NCBI GenBank assembly: GCA_934047225.1
Contig: OW204012.1
Span: 8,060,001-8,124,000, forward strand
Source: Ypsolopha sequella
Lineage: Eukaryota > Arthropoda > Insecta > Lepidoptera > Ypsolophidae
Length of the DNA: 64,000 bases
Direction of reading: 5' to 3'
This document shows, piece after piece, positions 56,335 through 63,694 of the stretch; positions within the stretch are counted from its first letter, which is position 1; each line of letters begins with the position of its first letter. The notes beneath the pieces are model-generated. The model saw only the letters and a program-made list of their open reading frames with translations, ran no database searches and was not told the DNA's origin. Position numbers and translations under genes: made by a program.

Positions 56335-56776
56335 GTAAGTATCTAAATACCACATTCCGCTCGGCGCCCTTGGCCCAGCGACGAGATACTGAATCTTACA
56401 GTATCATTTGGTATAGCAATGGTTGCCTAATTTTGAGACGACGTCTTACCAAACGGGACGACGTCGCATCGTCCGACCCAGACGACGCCATACGGCTTAT
56501 TTGGGGCGACGTCGTTTCATTAAGTTGAGGCGACATGCGTGTCGTCTTGATGGGGCGACGTCGCGTCGCCTTGATGGGGCGTCGTCACGTCTCTTCACTC
56601 GGTTGAGACGACGCGGTGGTGTCGCCTTGTTAGGGCGACGTCTTATGAACAAGGCTTTTGACGCCTCAATGTCTCATTCATGATTGATGACGTTTGCTTT
56701 CTGATGCTTATTTATGCAATTTTAAATAGTTTTTAATTCTGGCTTACTTGCTTATGAGAGCTTTATTCTCTTGCAG
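56335..56776 (+). other. Candidate leader intron of the DIRS element
   Basis: 'aaat|gtaagtat' at 56335 is a strong 5' splice site. 'ttattctcttgcag|aaatgcc' at 56776 is a strong 3' splice site that lands two bases before the ORF1 ATG. Splicing would remove 442 nt, including several upstream ATGs, and place a short leader next to ORF1. Inferred from consensus only. Confidence 0.45.
56430..56660. repeat. GACGTC-rich degenerate repeat array
   Basis: Degenerate units of about 30 bp contain 'ggcgacgtcg', 'gacgacgtc', 'cgtcgccttgatggggcg' and similar. They are rich in the palindrome GACGTC and in CG dinucleotides. The array lies in the leader/intron between the terminal repeat and ORF1. The 86- and 112-codon frames here are by-products. 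Confidence 0.75.
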
Positions 56777-56778
56777 AA

Positions 56779-58530
56779 ATGCCTTCAGAAATCATTACTC
56801 TGGGCGATATTGCCTCAGAACCCCCGTCTCCAGGGGACGAAGCAGCATGGCTAGGCGTGTTAAGATCAATTGACGAAAACTTTCCTGAAGACTGGCGCTC
56901 CTGGGAAATCTGTAACTATTCAGCAAAGGAGCTTTTTGGAGACGAAATCTCACCAGCAACGGAAGCGAAGTTGAGGTTCGCAATTCCTAGTGAAGATTTA
57001 GTTAAAGCCTTCGAACCGGCGGCCTCAAATCTTTCTGAAAGGGCCTATCGACATTTAAGGAAGAAATTCATAACTTGGCCTTTAGGTAGGGCACTGCTTT
57101 ACTCTCCACACAATCTAATGGAGAAAATACATGAACGATGTTACACAAAGTTTATGGAGGTGGTTAAATCTGTAAAGTGTAAAATAACTCCAAGGAAAGT
57201 GACGTCTTCTCTGCTCCGGAGTTCTCAAGAAAGGCAAAACTCAGAATCAGTCGATACAAGAGAATTTACGGAAAAACAAAATCAGAAAACAAAAAGGAGA
57301 TGCCAATCAGACGAGAGAGAAGAGGAGCAAACGAAAAAGCGAGTTTGTACCCGGTCTTCAATAGAACAGGGAAGCTCTGACCATTTGTTAGCTACGGTTC
57401 TTAGCCAACAAATGGAAATGTTCAATAAATTGTTAGAGGTGTCTGCAGCTACGAACCAAAGCATTACATTCTTGGGTCAGCAGATGGCTTCCGACAGATC
57501 TAGCCGAGGAGATCAGGAACACGAAAGCGAAAATAATCTTAATGAGTCTTTTGAATCAATTCCTGACAGCACATCAGAAGCAGAGCCAATAGTGGACCAA
57601 GACTGTTCATACCAAGGAAAATTGTATCAGGCTGGGCCTAGTACTATAACACCAACTCAACAAGAAAATAATAGAGAAGCTGAACTTTGTGCAAAAATTG
57701 CCGAAGCTCAACGCCAGTTAGCGTTACTCAAATCGGAGCAAAGCACAGCACAGAAAGGTTACAACTTTGACCCAACAACGACGGAAAAGGAAGACAAATT
57801 TTCAAAAGCCGATCCTCGTCTTTTGAAACAGGCTGTGGATTGTCAAAGGCTCGGTACGGAAGGCTGGGAAAATATAAGGTATGGGGATGTGCAAAAACAA
57901 TTTCAGGCCACTCCTACCTTCTGTGCTTTGAAGGTCAACAACTTGTTGGCTAGTGTGTATCCGAATTGGTCATCAAATTCAATCTTGGAGAAATTTGATC
58001 TCGTTCTAGGTGCTTTTATAAATGGTTTGCTTCAGAAAAGGTCTATTTTCCAAGAGCTTATGGACTCATTACCAGCTGATGTGCGCCAAAAAGTAGGGGG
58101 ACAATTTCTCGCAGCCGATTCTAAATTCCGCAAGAACTCAGACGCCTTACTCCAATATGTTAGCGGGCGAAGGGCTGAAGTGATTAAAATGCGTCGGAGC
58201 GTCTTTAAACCAAAAAACAAAATGCTCTATGCAATCCTTCATGACATTCCTCCATCGGATACGCATTTGTTTGATGATGTAAAACTAGCTGAAGTCGTCA
58301 AGCAACAAGGAGGTATACACAAGCTTTTTCCTATCAAAAAAAGAAGGTGGGATAGAGATTCAGACAAAAGAAAGTCAGACAAAAAGTTTACTCCTCGCTC
58401 AACCACTACCATTAGCGCAGGAAAGAAAACAAAACCATTTGAAAGTAACTGGGGATCAAACTCTAAGAAGTTCGACGCGAAGGATCGCACAAATTCCAAG
58501 AAAAAGTGGAAAGATGGAAAATCGAAGTGA
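56779..58530 (+). CDS. DIRS ORF1, Gag-like protein (583 aa)
   Basis: First ORF of the element, so by position the structural (Gag-like) protein that binds and packages the element RNA. The start is the first ATG after the candidate splice acceptor. Residues about 1-60 are acidic. About 115-200 are basic and polar (KNQKTKRR region), and 225-300 are low-complexity and Ser/Glu-rich. About 300-325 form a probable coiled coil (AKIAEAQRQLALLKSEQ). About 345-500 look like the conserved core (DPRLLKQAVDCQRLGTEGW). The tail from about 518 is strongly basic, fit for RNA binding. No CCHC zinc knuckle is seen. It ends in TGA followed by C, and ORF2 starts 17 nt before this stop. Confidence 0.8.
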   Translation: MPSEIITLGDIASEPPSPGDEAAWLGVLRSIDENFPEDWRSWEICNYSAKELFGDEISPATEAKLRFAIPSEDLVKAFEPAASNLSERAYRHLRKKFITWPLGRALLYSPHNLMEKIHERCYTKFMEVVKSVKCKITPRKVTSSLLRSSQERQNSESVDTREFTEKQNQKTKRRCQSDEREEEQTKKRVCTRSSIEQGSSDHLLATVLSQQMEMFNKLLEVSAATNQSITFLGQQMASDRSSRGDQEHESENNLNESFESIPDSTSEAEPIVDQDCSYQGKLYQAGPSTITPTQQENNREAELCAKIAEAQRQLALLKSEQSTAQKGYNFDPTTTEKEDKFSKADPRLLKQAVDCQRLGTEGWENIRYGDVQKQFQATPTFCALKVNNLLASVYPNWSSNSILEKFDLVLGAFINGLLQKRSIFQELMDSLPADVRQKVGGQFLAADSKFRKNSDALLQYVSGRRAEVIKMRRSVFKPKNKMLYAILHDIPPSDTHLFDDVKLAEVVKQQGGIHKLFPIKKRRWDRDSDKRKSDKKFTPRSTTTISAGKKTKPFESNWGSNSKKFDAKDRTNSKKKWKDGKSK

Positions 58531-60397
58531 CTTCCAGATTTTCAGAGCGGGGCAGCTGAAACTATTTTTAAAAAATTGGGAAAAGCTAAATGCCCCAAAA
58601 ACTGTTTTAAGTTTCATAAATGGATACAGAATCCCTTTTATAAAACGGCCACCATCTTCGGATCTGACCTTAAAGCTACAAACAAGGACATCGGAAGATA
58701 TGACAGTCGAAATAAAGAAGATGTTATCTTCAGGAGCAATTCATCTAAGTACCCAGAAGAGAGGCTTTCTTTCTTCGATGTTTGTACGAAAGAAATCCGA
58801 TGGCTCAAATCGGCCGATCTTCAATCTCAAAATGCTCAACAACTTCGTCTTGGCCCCCAAGTTTCGACTGTTAAATCATCAGAAAATTCCTTTAACTCTC
58901 AAGAGAGACGACTTTATGATGAAAATCGATATCTCTCAAGCTTACTACCATGTTCCAATGTGCAGCAGTCATCGACGGTTTCTATCTCTGGCGTACAAAG
59001 ACCAGATCTACGAAATGACGTGCTTACCTTTCGGACTTGCAAGCGCCCCTTCGGCATTTGCAAAAATAACAAACTGGTTGGCGCATCATTTCAGACAGCA
59101 AGGTGTCAGAACGATAGTCTACTTGGACGATTTTCTGTTAATAAACGAAGACCCACAAACGCTGGAGAAGCAAGTAAAGATTGTAACAGAACAACTAGAA
59201 AGTTTAGGATGGCATATAAATCGACAAAAATCTTCCACAATTGCGTCAACATGTATGGAGTACTTGGGAATTGTGTGGGACACCAAGGAAAATCTAAAAA
59301 AACTGTCAGCAACAAAGGTGATATCCTTGAGAAAGGATATCAGGAAAATCTTAAAAAGAGGTCGATGGAGTTGGCACGAAGCAAAGGTCCTACTAGGGAT
59401 ACTGAATTTCGCTTCTTTTGTGGTGCCTCTGGGGCGACTCAACAGTCGATCACTCCAAAGAACATTAGCACGATTACCCCAAAACAGTCCAAATACCAAG
59501 TTTGTCATACCAGATCTAGCCTATGCAGAACTAACGTGGTGGGAGGAAAACGCTCACAAGAATACTCCAATTCACTTTCCCGAGCCAACAATATTCATAA
59601 CCACAGATGCCGCCGACAAGGGTTGGGGGGCAGTTGTCAATGGTGCAAGATTATGGGGCTCATGGACGCCAAAACAAAAAAACTGGCACAGCAATCTCAA
59701 AGAGTTATGGACTATTTACGAAGTTTTAAAACGCATGAGTCCTCAATTGAAAGGGCAGTCTTTAATGGTTCAAACGGACAACCGCACGAGTGTTGCATAC
59801 TTGGTAAAGGAAGGGGGAACCAAATCACTACAGCTCTTGAAAGTAGCCAAGTTGATTCACAATCTGAGCAACCAGCTGCATTGCCACATAACAGCTCGAT
59901 ACATTCCAGGAGTTTACAATGGCCAAGCCGACGGATTATCTCGGTCCAAAAGTCTCCCAGAATGGCATATAAGGAAGGAAGCCATATCCATGATTTTCAC
60001 GAAACTGGGATGGCCAGAAGTAGACCTTTTTGCATCCGGGAGGTCAGCTGTTGTACCTGCTTATGTGAGCGAGGATGCGAGCGACACAAAGAGTCAGTTC
60101 ACGGACGCATTCAGCAGAATATGGCAGTACAAGCTGGGATGGATCTTTCCACCCCCTTCGCTAATTCCCCGAGTCCTCAGACATCTTCAGATATCGAAAG
60201 GGACTTACCTGCTCGTAGCACCCATGTGGGAACGAGCATTTTGGAAACCAGAGCTGGTCAAGCGAGCAATCGATCCACCACTTCTAATTCCAAATCTACG
60301 GAAACATCTCGTCGATCTTCGAACGAACCTGCCACCTCCATCAGTAGAACAATTAAGTTTGGCGGTTTGGAGGGTTCGGGCTGGTCCCATCAACTAA
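58514..60397 (+). CDS. DIRS ORF2: reverse transcriptase-RNase H-methyltransferase-like (627 aa)
   Basis: The first ATG in this frame is 58514, overlapping the ORF1 end; the open frame extends upstream to a TTG at 58439. The RT domain covers about residues 60-280. It has KKSDGSNRPIFNLKMLN, the MKIDISQAYYHVPM strand with a catalytic Asp, LPFGLASAPSAFAK, and YLDD at 203-206 (59120-59131). The RNase H domain has Asp365 (TTDAADKGWG), Glu in KELWT, Asp422 (QTDN) and Asp473 (QADGLSR), the expected acidic set. Residues about 495-627 have WPEVDLFASG and IFPPPSLIPRVL, matching the Dam-like methyltransferase-type region of DIRS ORFs; its activity is uncertain. No integrase or protease is seen. A TTTAAAA slippery heptamer lies at 58567-58573. 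Confidence 0.92.
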   Translation: MENRSDFQIFRAGQLKLFLKNWEKLNAPKTVLSFINGYRIPFIKRPPSSDLTLKLQTRTSEDMTVEIKKMLSSGAIHLSTQKRGFLSSMFVRKKSDGSNRPIFNLKMLNNFVLAPKFRLLNHQKIPLTLKRDDFMMKIDISQAYYHVPMCSSHRRFLSLAYKDQIYEMTCLPFGLASAPSAFAKITNWLAHHFRQQGVRTIVYLDDFLLINEDPQTLEKQVKIVTEQLESLGWHINRQKSSTIASTCMEYLGIVWDTKENLKKLSATKVISLRKDIRKILKRGRWSWHEAKVLLGILNFASFVVPLGRLNSRSLQRTLARLPQNSPNTKFVIPDLAYAELTWWEENAHKNTPIHFPEPTIFITTDAADKGWGAVVNGARLWGSWTPKQKNWHSNLKELWTIYEVLKRMSPQLKGQSLMVQTDNRTSVAYLVKEGGTKSLQLLKVAKLIHNLSNQLHCHITARYIPGVYNGQADGLSRSKSLPEWHIRKEAISMIFTKLGWPEVDLFASGRSAVVPAYVSEDASDTKSQFTDAFSRIWQYKLGWIFPPPSLIPRVLRHLQISKGTYLLVAPMWERAFWKPELVKRAIDPPLLIPNLRKHLVDLRTNLPPPSVEQLSLAVWRVRAGPIN

Positions 60398-61356
60398 AAG
60401 ACTGGTCAGATGTTGACATAGGCATATTAGAAGCGTCTTGGAGAAAATCATCTTTGAAAACTTACCAGCCAGCATGGGAAAGGTGGAGAAAATGGTCTGT
60501 TTTAAACGATATCCCTTCTGACAATCCGAAAGCCTCAGATTTAGCGAAATATCTCTGTTTCTTACATAAAAAAGCTAAGCTCGCACCAAGAACAATAGCA
60601 CTACATAAGTCAGTGGTGGCTAATTTTGCTAACCCTACTCAAAGCGAGGTTTTAAGTTCGCATTATCTTGTGAAACACGTCTTGAAAGGCATTTTTGCTA
60701 AATGTCCACCCGTAAAGAAACCATTAACTTGGAAGATTGAGGATTTACTCCAATTTCTTGAAACTTACAGCTTTGATGAGAACAGTATTTTTTCTGTATC
60801 AAGACACACATCAGTTCTTCTTCTTTTAGCTTCAGGTCGCAGAGTTCATGACCTGACGCTTTTAACCTTAGAAAAACACTCTTTTCAAGATTCCGAAGAC
60901 AAAATTGTTTTCTGGCCTAAACTTGGTTCAAAGACAGATTCGTCAACACACAGACAATCAGGATGGGCAATATCGGCAGATGAAAACGTTTCTGACAGGC
61001 TTAACTTACTTCTGTGGGTCAGAAAACTTATATCAATATCAAAAGAGCATCGAAACGCGGAAAATATTGTAAACCTTTTTGTAACGACTCGGGGAAGCAT
61101 CAAGCCTGCTTCCCGTACAGTAATAGCGGGTTGGATTAGGAGTCTTTTTAAGGAAGCGGGTATTTCGGCATCAGCGGAAAGTTTCAGAAGTGCAGTAGCA
61201 ACTGATGCCTGGATCACCCGACAAAATATTGAAGAGATCTTATCTCGGGGTAATTGGCGTTCTAGGAACACGGTTTTTAGGCACTACTTTCGCGAAGTAG
61301 CGGCTCCTACTAAAACCCCACAAAATAGTTTGCTTAGTTCTTTTGTACCCATTTAA
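59209..61356 (+). CDS. DIRS ORF3: tyrosine recombinase (715 aa from first ATG)
   Basis: The frame is open from 58531, directly after the ORF1 stop, but its first ATG is 59209, so translation may start there or upstream by recoding. Residues up to about 395 overlap ORF2 in another frame and look like by-product sequence. The recombinase occupies about residues 405-715. An N-terminal SAM-like part (WRKSSLKTYQPAWERWRKW, LAKYLCFLHKK) precedes the catalytic part: Arg544 (LLASGRRVHDL), ESFR with Arg660, Trp in SRGNWRS, and nucleophile Tyr693 (FRHYFRE). The usual H-x-x-R histidine is Glu here. The enzyme would integrate the circular cDNA at a short core without target duplication. Confidence 0.9.
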   Translation: MAYKSTKIFHNCVNMYGVLGNCVGHQGKSKKTVSNKGDILEKGYQENLKKRSMELARSKGPTRDTEFRFFCGASGATQQSITPKNISTITPKQSKYQVCHTRSSLCRTNVVGGKRSQEYSNSLSRANNIHNHRCRRQGLGGSCQWCKIMGLMDAKTKKLAQQSQRVMDYLRSFKTHESSIERAVFNGSNGQPHECCILGKGRGNQITTALESSQVDSQSEQPAALPHNSSIHSRSLQWPSRRIISVQKSPRMAYKEGSHIHDFHETGMARSRPFCIREVSCCTCLCERGCERHKESVHGRIQQNMAVQAGMDLSTPFANSPSPQTSSDIERDLPARSTHVGTSILETRAGQASNRSTTSNSKSTETSRRSSNEPATSISRTIKFGGLEGSGWSHQLKDWSDVDIGILEASWRKSSLKTYQPAWERWRKWSVLNDIPSDNPKASDLAKYLCFLHKKAKLAPRTIALHKSVVANFANPTQSEVLSSHYLVKHVLKGIFAKCPPVKKPLTWKIEDLLQFLETYSFDENSIFSVSRHTSVLLLLASGRRVHDLTLLTLEKHSFQDSEDKIVFWPKLGSKTDSSTHRQSGWAISADENVSDRLNLLLWVRKLISISKEHRNAENIVNLFVTTRGSIKPASRTVIAGWIRSLFKEAGISASAESFRSAVATDAWITRQNIEEILSRGNWRSRNTVFRHYFREVAAPTKTPQNSLLSSFVPI

Positions 61357-61609
61357 TCACATTTTCCTCAGAAATTTTGTTAATTCAATTTAGAAGAATT
61401 TTAAGTTTGTTATTACATTTAAGGACAACATTCCTTGTTGATTTTCATATCAAAATATATGACATTATTTTTGTTAATTTATTGTGTTTATTGCGAGTTA
61501 TACCTCTATTCTTGAATAAGTTCCATATTAATTAATATTTCACATTGGATATTACACTATTCATTTGATCACAGTACGCTATGTGCAGCGCCGGCAGATA
61601 GTAAACACG
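61357..61609. other. DIRS 3' non-coding region
   Basis: AT-rich, no AATAAA signal seen. 'acagtacgct' at 61571 echoes the sequence just inside the left terminal repeat (56270). Confidence 0.5.
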
Positions 61610-61710
61610 TCTCAAGTGGTTCAAGCGAAGGCTCGAACACCTAAATAGAACCGTTTTTCCCCCGAAGGGTATAAAATGGATATTTAGGTTTCAGCCGTAG
61701 CTTGAACCAC
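61610..61710. repeat. DIRS internal complementary region
   Basis: The left half ('tctcaagtggttcaagcgaa' to 'cacctaaatag') is the complement of the left outer end (56101-56138). The right half ('agaaccgtttttcccccgaa' to 'tagcttgaaccac') is the complement of the right outer end (61877-61942). One mismatch is seen (aaaatgg versus aaaacgg). In the DIRS model this region templates joining of the two ends into a circle. Confidence 0.9.
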
Positions 61711-61739
61711 CCTTTCAGGGCCTTGCCGGCTTGATCTCA

Positions 61740-61942
61740 GTACTGAAGAGCCGCTGCCGCCGCGCTGCCTTATGACTACTTGGAACCGGACGGCAAATGG
61801 TGACGTCACGTGGAATGGCAAGTAGAAAGGTGTTAGAAAGAGACAAAAGATGTTCTAGAGAGAAGGCGTAATCTCAAGTGGTTCAAGCTACGGCTGAAAC
61901 CTAAATATCCGTTTTATACCCTTCGGGGGAAAAACGGTTCTA
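61740..61942. repeat. DIRS right inverted terminal repeat
   Basis: 61740-61888 complements the left repeat exactly. The outer 54 bp are longer than the left outer end and contain a palindromic 'ccgttttatacccttcgggg' then 'gaaaaacgg' (61909-61937), and on the minus strand a TATAAA that could serve an antisense promoter. Confidence 0.9.
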
Positions 61943-62105
61943 TTTTTGACTTTTGGTTCGAGACTTTTTACATTACATCTAAACGTAAACGTGGGTAGCA
62001 GTGAGTATTGTCGAACGTAACGCAATGACAATCCAGCTGAATCTAATTTAGCTATTTTACAAAACGGAGCTATTTTGTAAAACAGCTAGCGGTTTTGTAA
62101 AACAA
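61943..62105. mobile_element. Element Q relative, right half (DIRS target)
   Basis: Continues the interrupted repeat with 'ttttgacttttggttcgaga' and ends with 'gctagcggttttgtaaaaca', the inverted partner of blocks near 55857. The CTATTT at 61937-61942 overlaps the DIRS end. Confidence 0.7.
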
Positions 62106-62315
62106 CTGATTCTACAATCCAACTTCGACAGATACATATCGTGAAAAATAAACTGTCCCATATCTTGAAATTTTTGAAATAAGAACACAATTATTAATAC
62201 GAAGAATACAATTGGTTATGTAAAACAACTCCAACTTAATAATTAAACAATCAGTACAATAAATTATTATAACCGTCCTACTATGTGAACTGAGCCACGC
62301 GCGGCCAATCAGACG

Positions 62316-62796
62316 TAGGGTTTGCAATTCGAATATTCGAATATTCATTTTATTCGAATATCCGCTCCAATTTCAAATTCGAATAATTCATTTAAATTAT
62401 TCGAATAGTTGAATAATAATAAAGTTTTTGTTTTTGGTCTTATTCTTACTCTGCCCCTGAGTCCCACCCCACCTTGTGTTCATTTACTCGTTCAGCCTCG
62501 TTCGTTCGTTCACTCAGTCAGTCACGCGGCCAGCGACAGCGCGCACGCATCTGTGTTGTGTTAACTTGTGTTAACACAAACAAGAAAAATAATTAAAATA
62601 CTTGATTTTATTTGAATAAAATTATGCAGCAATCAAACCAAACCACAGTCTAGCTGCTTTTGTTTGTTTTGAATTGATATTGTATTGTTTTCAATCAATG
62701 TTTAAAAATATTCGAATATCCGAATATTCGAATATTTGGCTCTAGAAGTATTCATTTTATTCGAATAGTAAAATTAAACGAATAGTGCAAACCCTA
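62316..62796. mobile_element. hAT-like MITE (481 bp) with 8-bp TSD
   Basis: Inverted ends 'tagggtttgca' and 'tgcaaaccct(a)' are flanked by a perfect direct repeat ATCAGACG (62308-62315 and 62797-62804). Eight-base target duplications and TAGGG-type ends are typical of hAT elements. Subterminal 'attcgaatattcgaatattc' words cluster at both ends. No transposase coding; non-autonomous. Confidence 0.85.
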
Positions 62797-62974
62797 ATCA
62801 GACGGCAGTAATAAGGAATTCTAAATTCAAATTAGCCTATCGGATTTCGTAATTATTGGCCTAGAGATTGTTATTAATTGTTAGTGTTAGGTATCGGTAG
62901 GTTTAAGTAGCCACCTATTAACCATTCAGTTGTATAAGGCAAGTTTCGATGGTAGAACTAAATTCGCTTAGATT

Positions 62975-63290
62975 AAATTATGTTAAGGTGTGTTAATTCG
63001 AAAATAATTTCGAGATTTTGGGTTAATAAGCCGTATTTTAGAACTTGTGGTCTAAAAAACCTCGTGATGATGAATATTTTTACGAAAAAGCTGCAAGTTT
63101 TGGCCATTTGCTTTCGTGTGACGTCACTTGAGAAACGGCTGTTTAGAAATGTGTCCTTTGCTATCAAGATATTTATAATTTGCTTCCGTCTGATTTGACA
63201 GATGGATGACGGATAAGAAGACAGAGAGAGACAGACCAGTTGTTTTACAAGCAATCACACATCACAATCAGTATAATGCCCCAAGTGACG
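62975..63290 (-). repeat. Interspersed repeat alpha, copy 3
   Basis: Reverse complement of 1040-1350 and 35035-35355, from 'ttaaggtgtgttaattcg' to 'atcacaatcagtataatg'. Confidence 0.85.
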
Positions 63291-63299
63291 TCAAATCTG

Positions 63300-63535
63300 A
63301 AAACTCTTTAAAAATCATTAAAAAATAAAGATCAAATAGTATATCATAATAATAAAAACTATGACCTAAAATTGCGTATGTTCTCTGGAAAAAATAAATA
63401 CTAGAAACCTTTTAGGAATTAAGTTATGGGAATTATTCATTTCAGTTTTATTTGCTTCCGCTATACCGATTTGCTTTGTATCTGTTATTATGAATATTCA
63501 TTTCCAAACTTGACATAAATATTGTTATAGATTTA
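63300..63535. other. Unassigned DNA upstream of candidate exon
   Basis: AT-rich, intron-like. No repeat assigned. Confidence 0.35.
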
Positions 63536-63550
63536 AATAATTTTTTTCAG

Positions 63551-63688
63551 GAAACCTAAACCCAATACTAAAACAATTAACAAAAGATCAAAATACAAAT
63601 CCACCGTCACAATGTATCTAATCAAAACTCCCCATGGAGCTTGGGTAACTAACCGAGTGACGTCACGCGGCGGGCGGCGTCGAGCAGG
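63551..63688 (+). CDS. Candidate host coding exon (46 codons, partial gene)
   Basis: A pyrimidine-rich acceptor 'aataatttttttcag' ends at 63550, and a strong donor 'GTGAGT' begins at 63689. The 138-bp interval is open in one frame throughout with matching phases at both borders (one base of a split codon at the start, two at the end). It encodes a basic peptide: KPKPNTKTINKRSKYK, then TMYLIKTPHGAWVTNRV, then TSRGGRRRA. An internal ATG (63612, 'gtcacaatgt') could also be a start. I recognise no domain. GC rises toward its 3' end, including 'gtgacgtcacgcgg'. It could be an internal or alternative first exon of a gene continuing beyond the window, or coincidence. Confidence 0.35.
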
Positions 63689-63694
63689 GTGAGT

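Larger units (their letters stand above)
56101..61942 (+). mobile_element. Complete DIRS-type retrotransposon (5842 bp)
   Basis: The element is bounded by inverted terminal repeats whose inner 149 bp are identical by eye (56123-56271 and 61740-61888). Inside the right repeat is an internal complementary region (61610-61710) that is the complement of the two outer ends joined together. Three ORFs lie between: Gag-like, RT/RNase H/methyltransferase-like, and tyrosine recombinase. This is the DIRS1-group layout. PAT-like elements have split direct repeats instead, and integrase and LTRs are absent. All ORFs are open, suggesting a recent and possibly competent copy. It inserted into element Q at a CTATTT core with no other duplication, as expected for a recombinase using a short shared core. 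Confidence 0.93.

Noticed and set aside
56190..56683. 112- and 86-codon ORFs upstream of DIRS ORF1
   Set aside because: They arise from the CG-rich array inside the predicted leader intron and have no domain.
58439..58513. ORF2 starting at 58439
   Set aside because: That codon is TTG; the first ATG is 58514.
58576..59208. ORF3 starting at 58576
   Set aside because: That codon is TTG; the first ATG is 59209. Upstream coding is treated as a recoding question.
58032..61271. Minus-strand ORFs under the DIRS coding region
   Set aside because: Antisense shadows of the plus-strand ORFs.
56101..61942. Classification as LTR retrotransposon, PAT-like or Crypton
   Set aside because: No LTRs, PBS or integrase (LTR); terminal repeats are inverted with an internal complementary region (not PAT); RT/RNase H is present (not Crypton).
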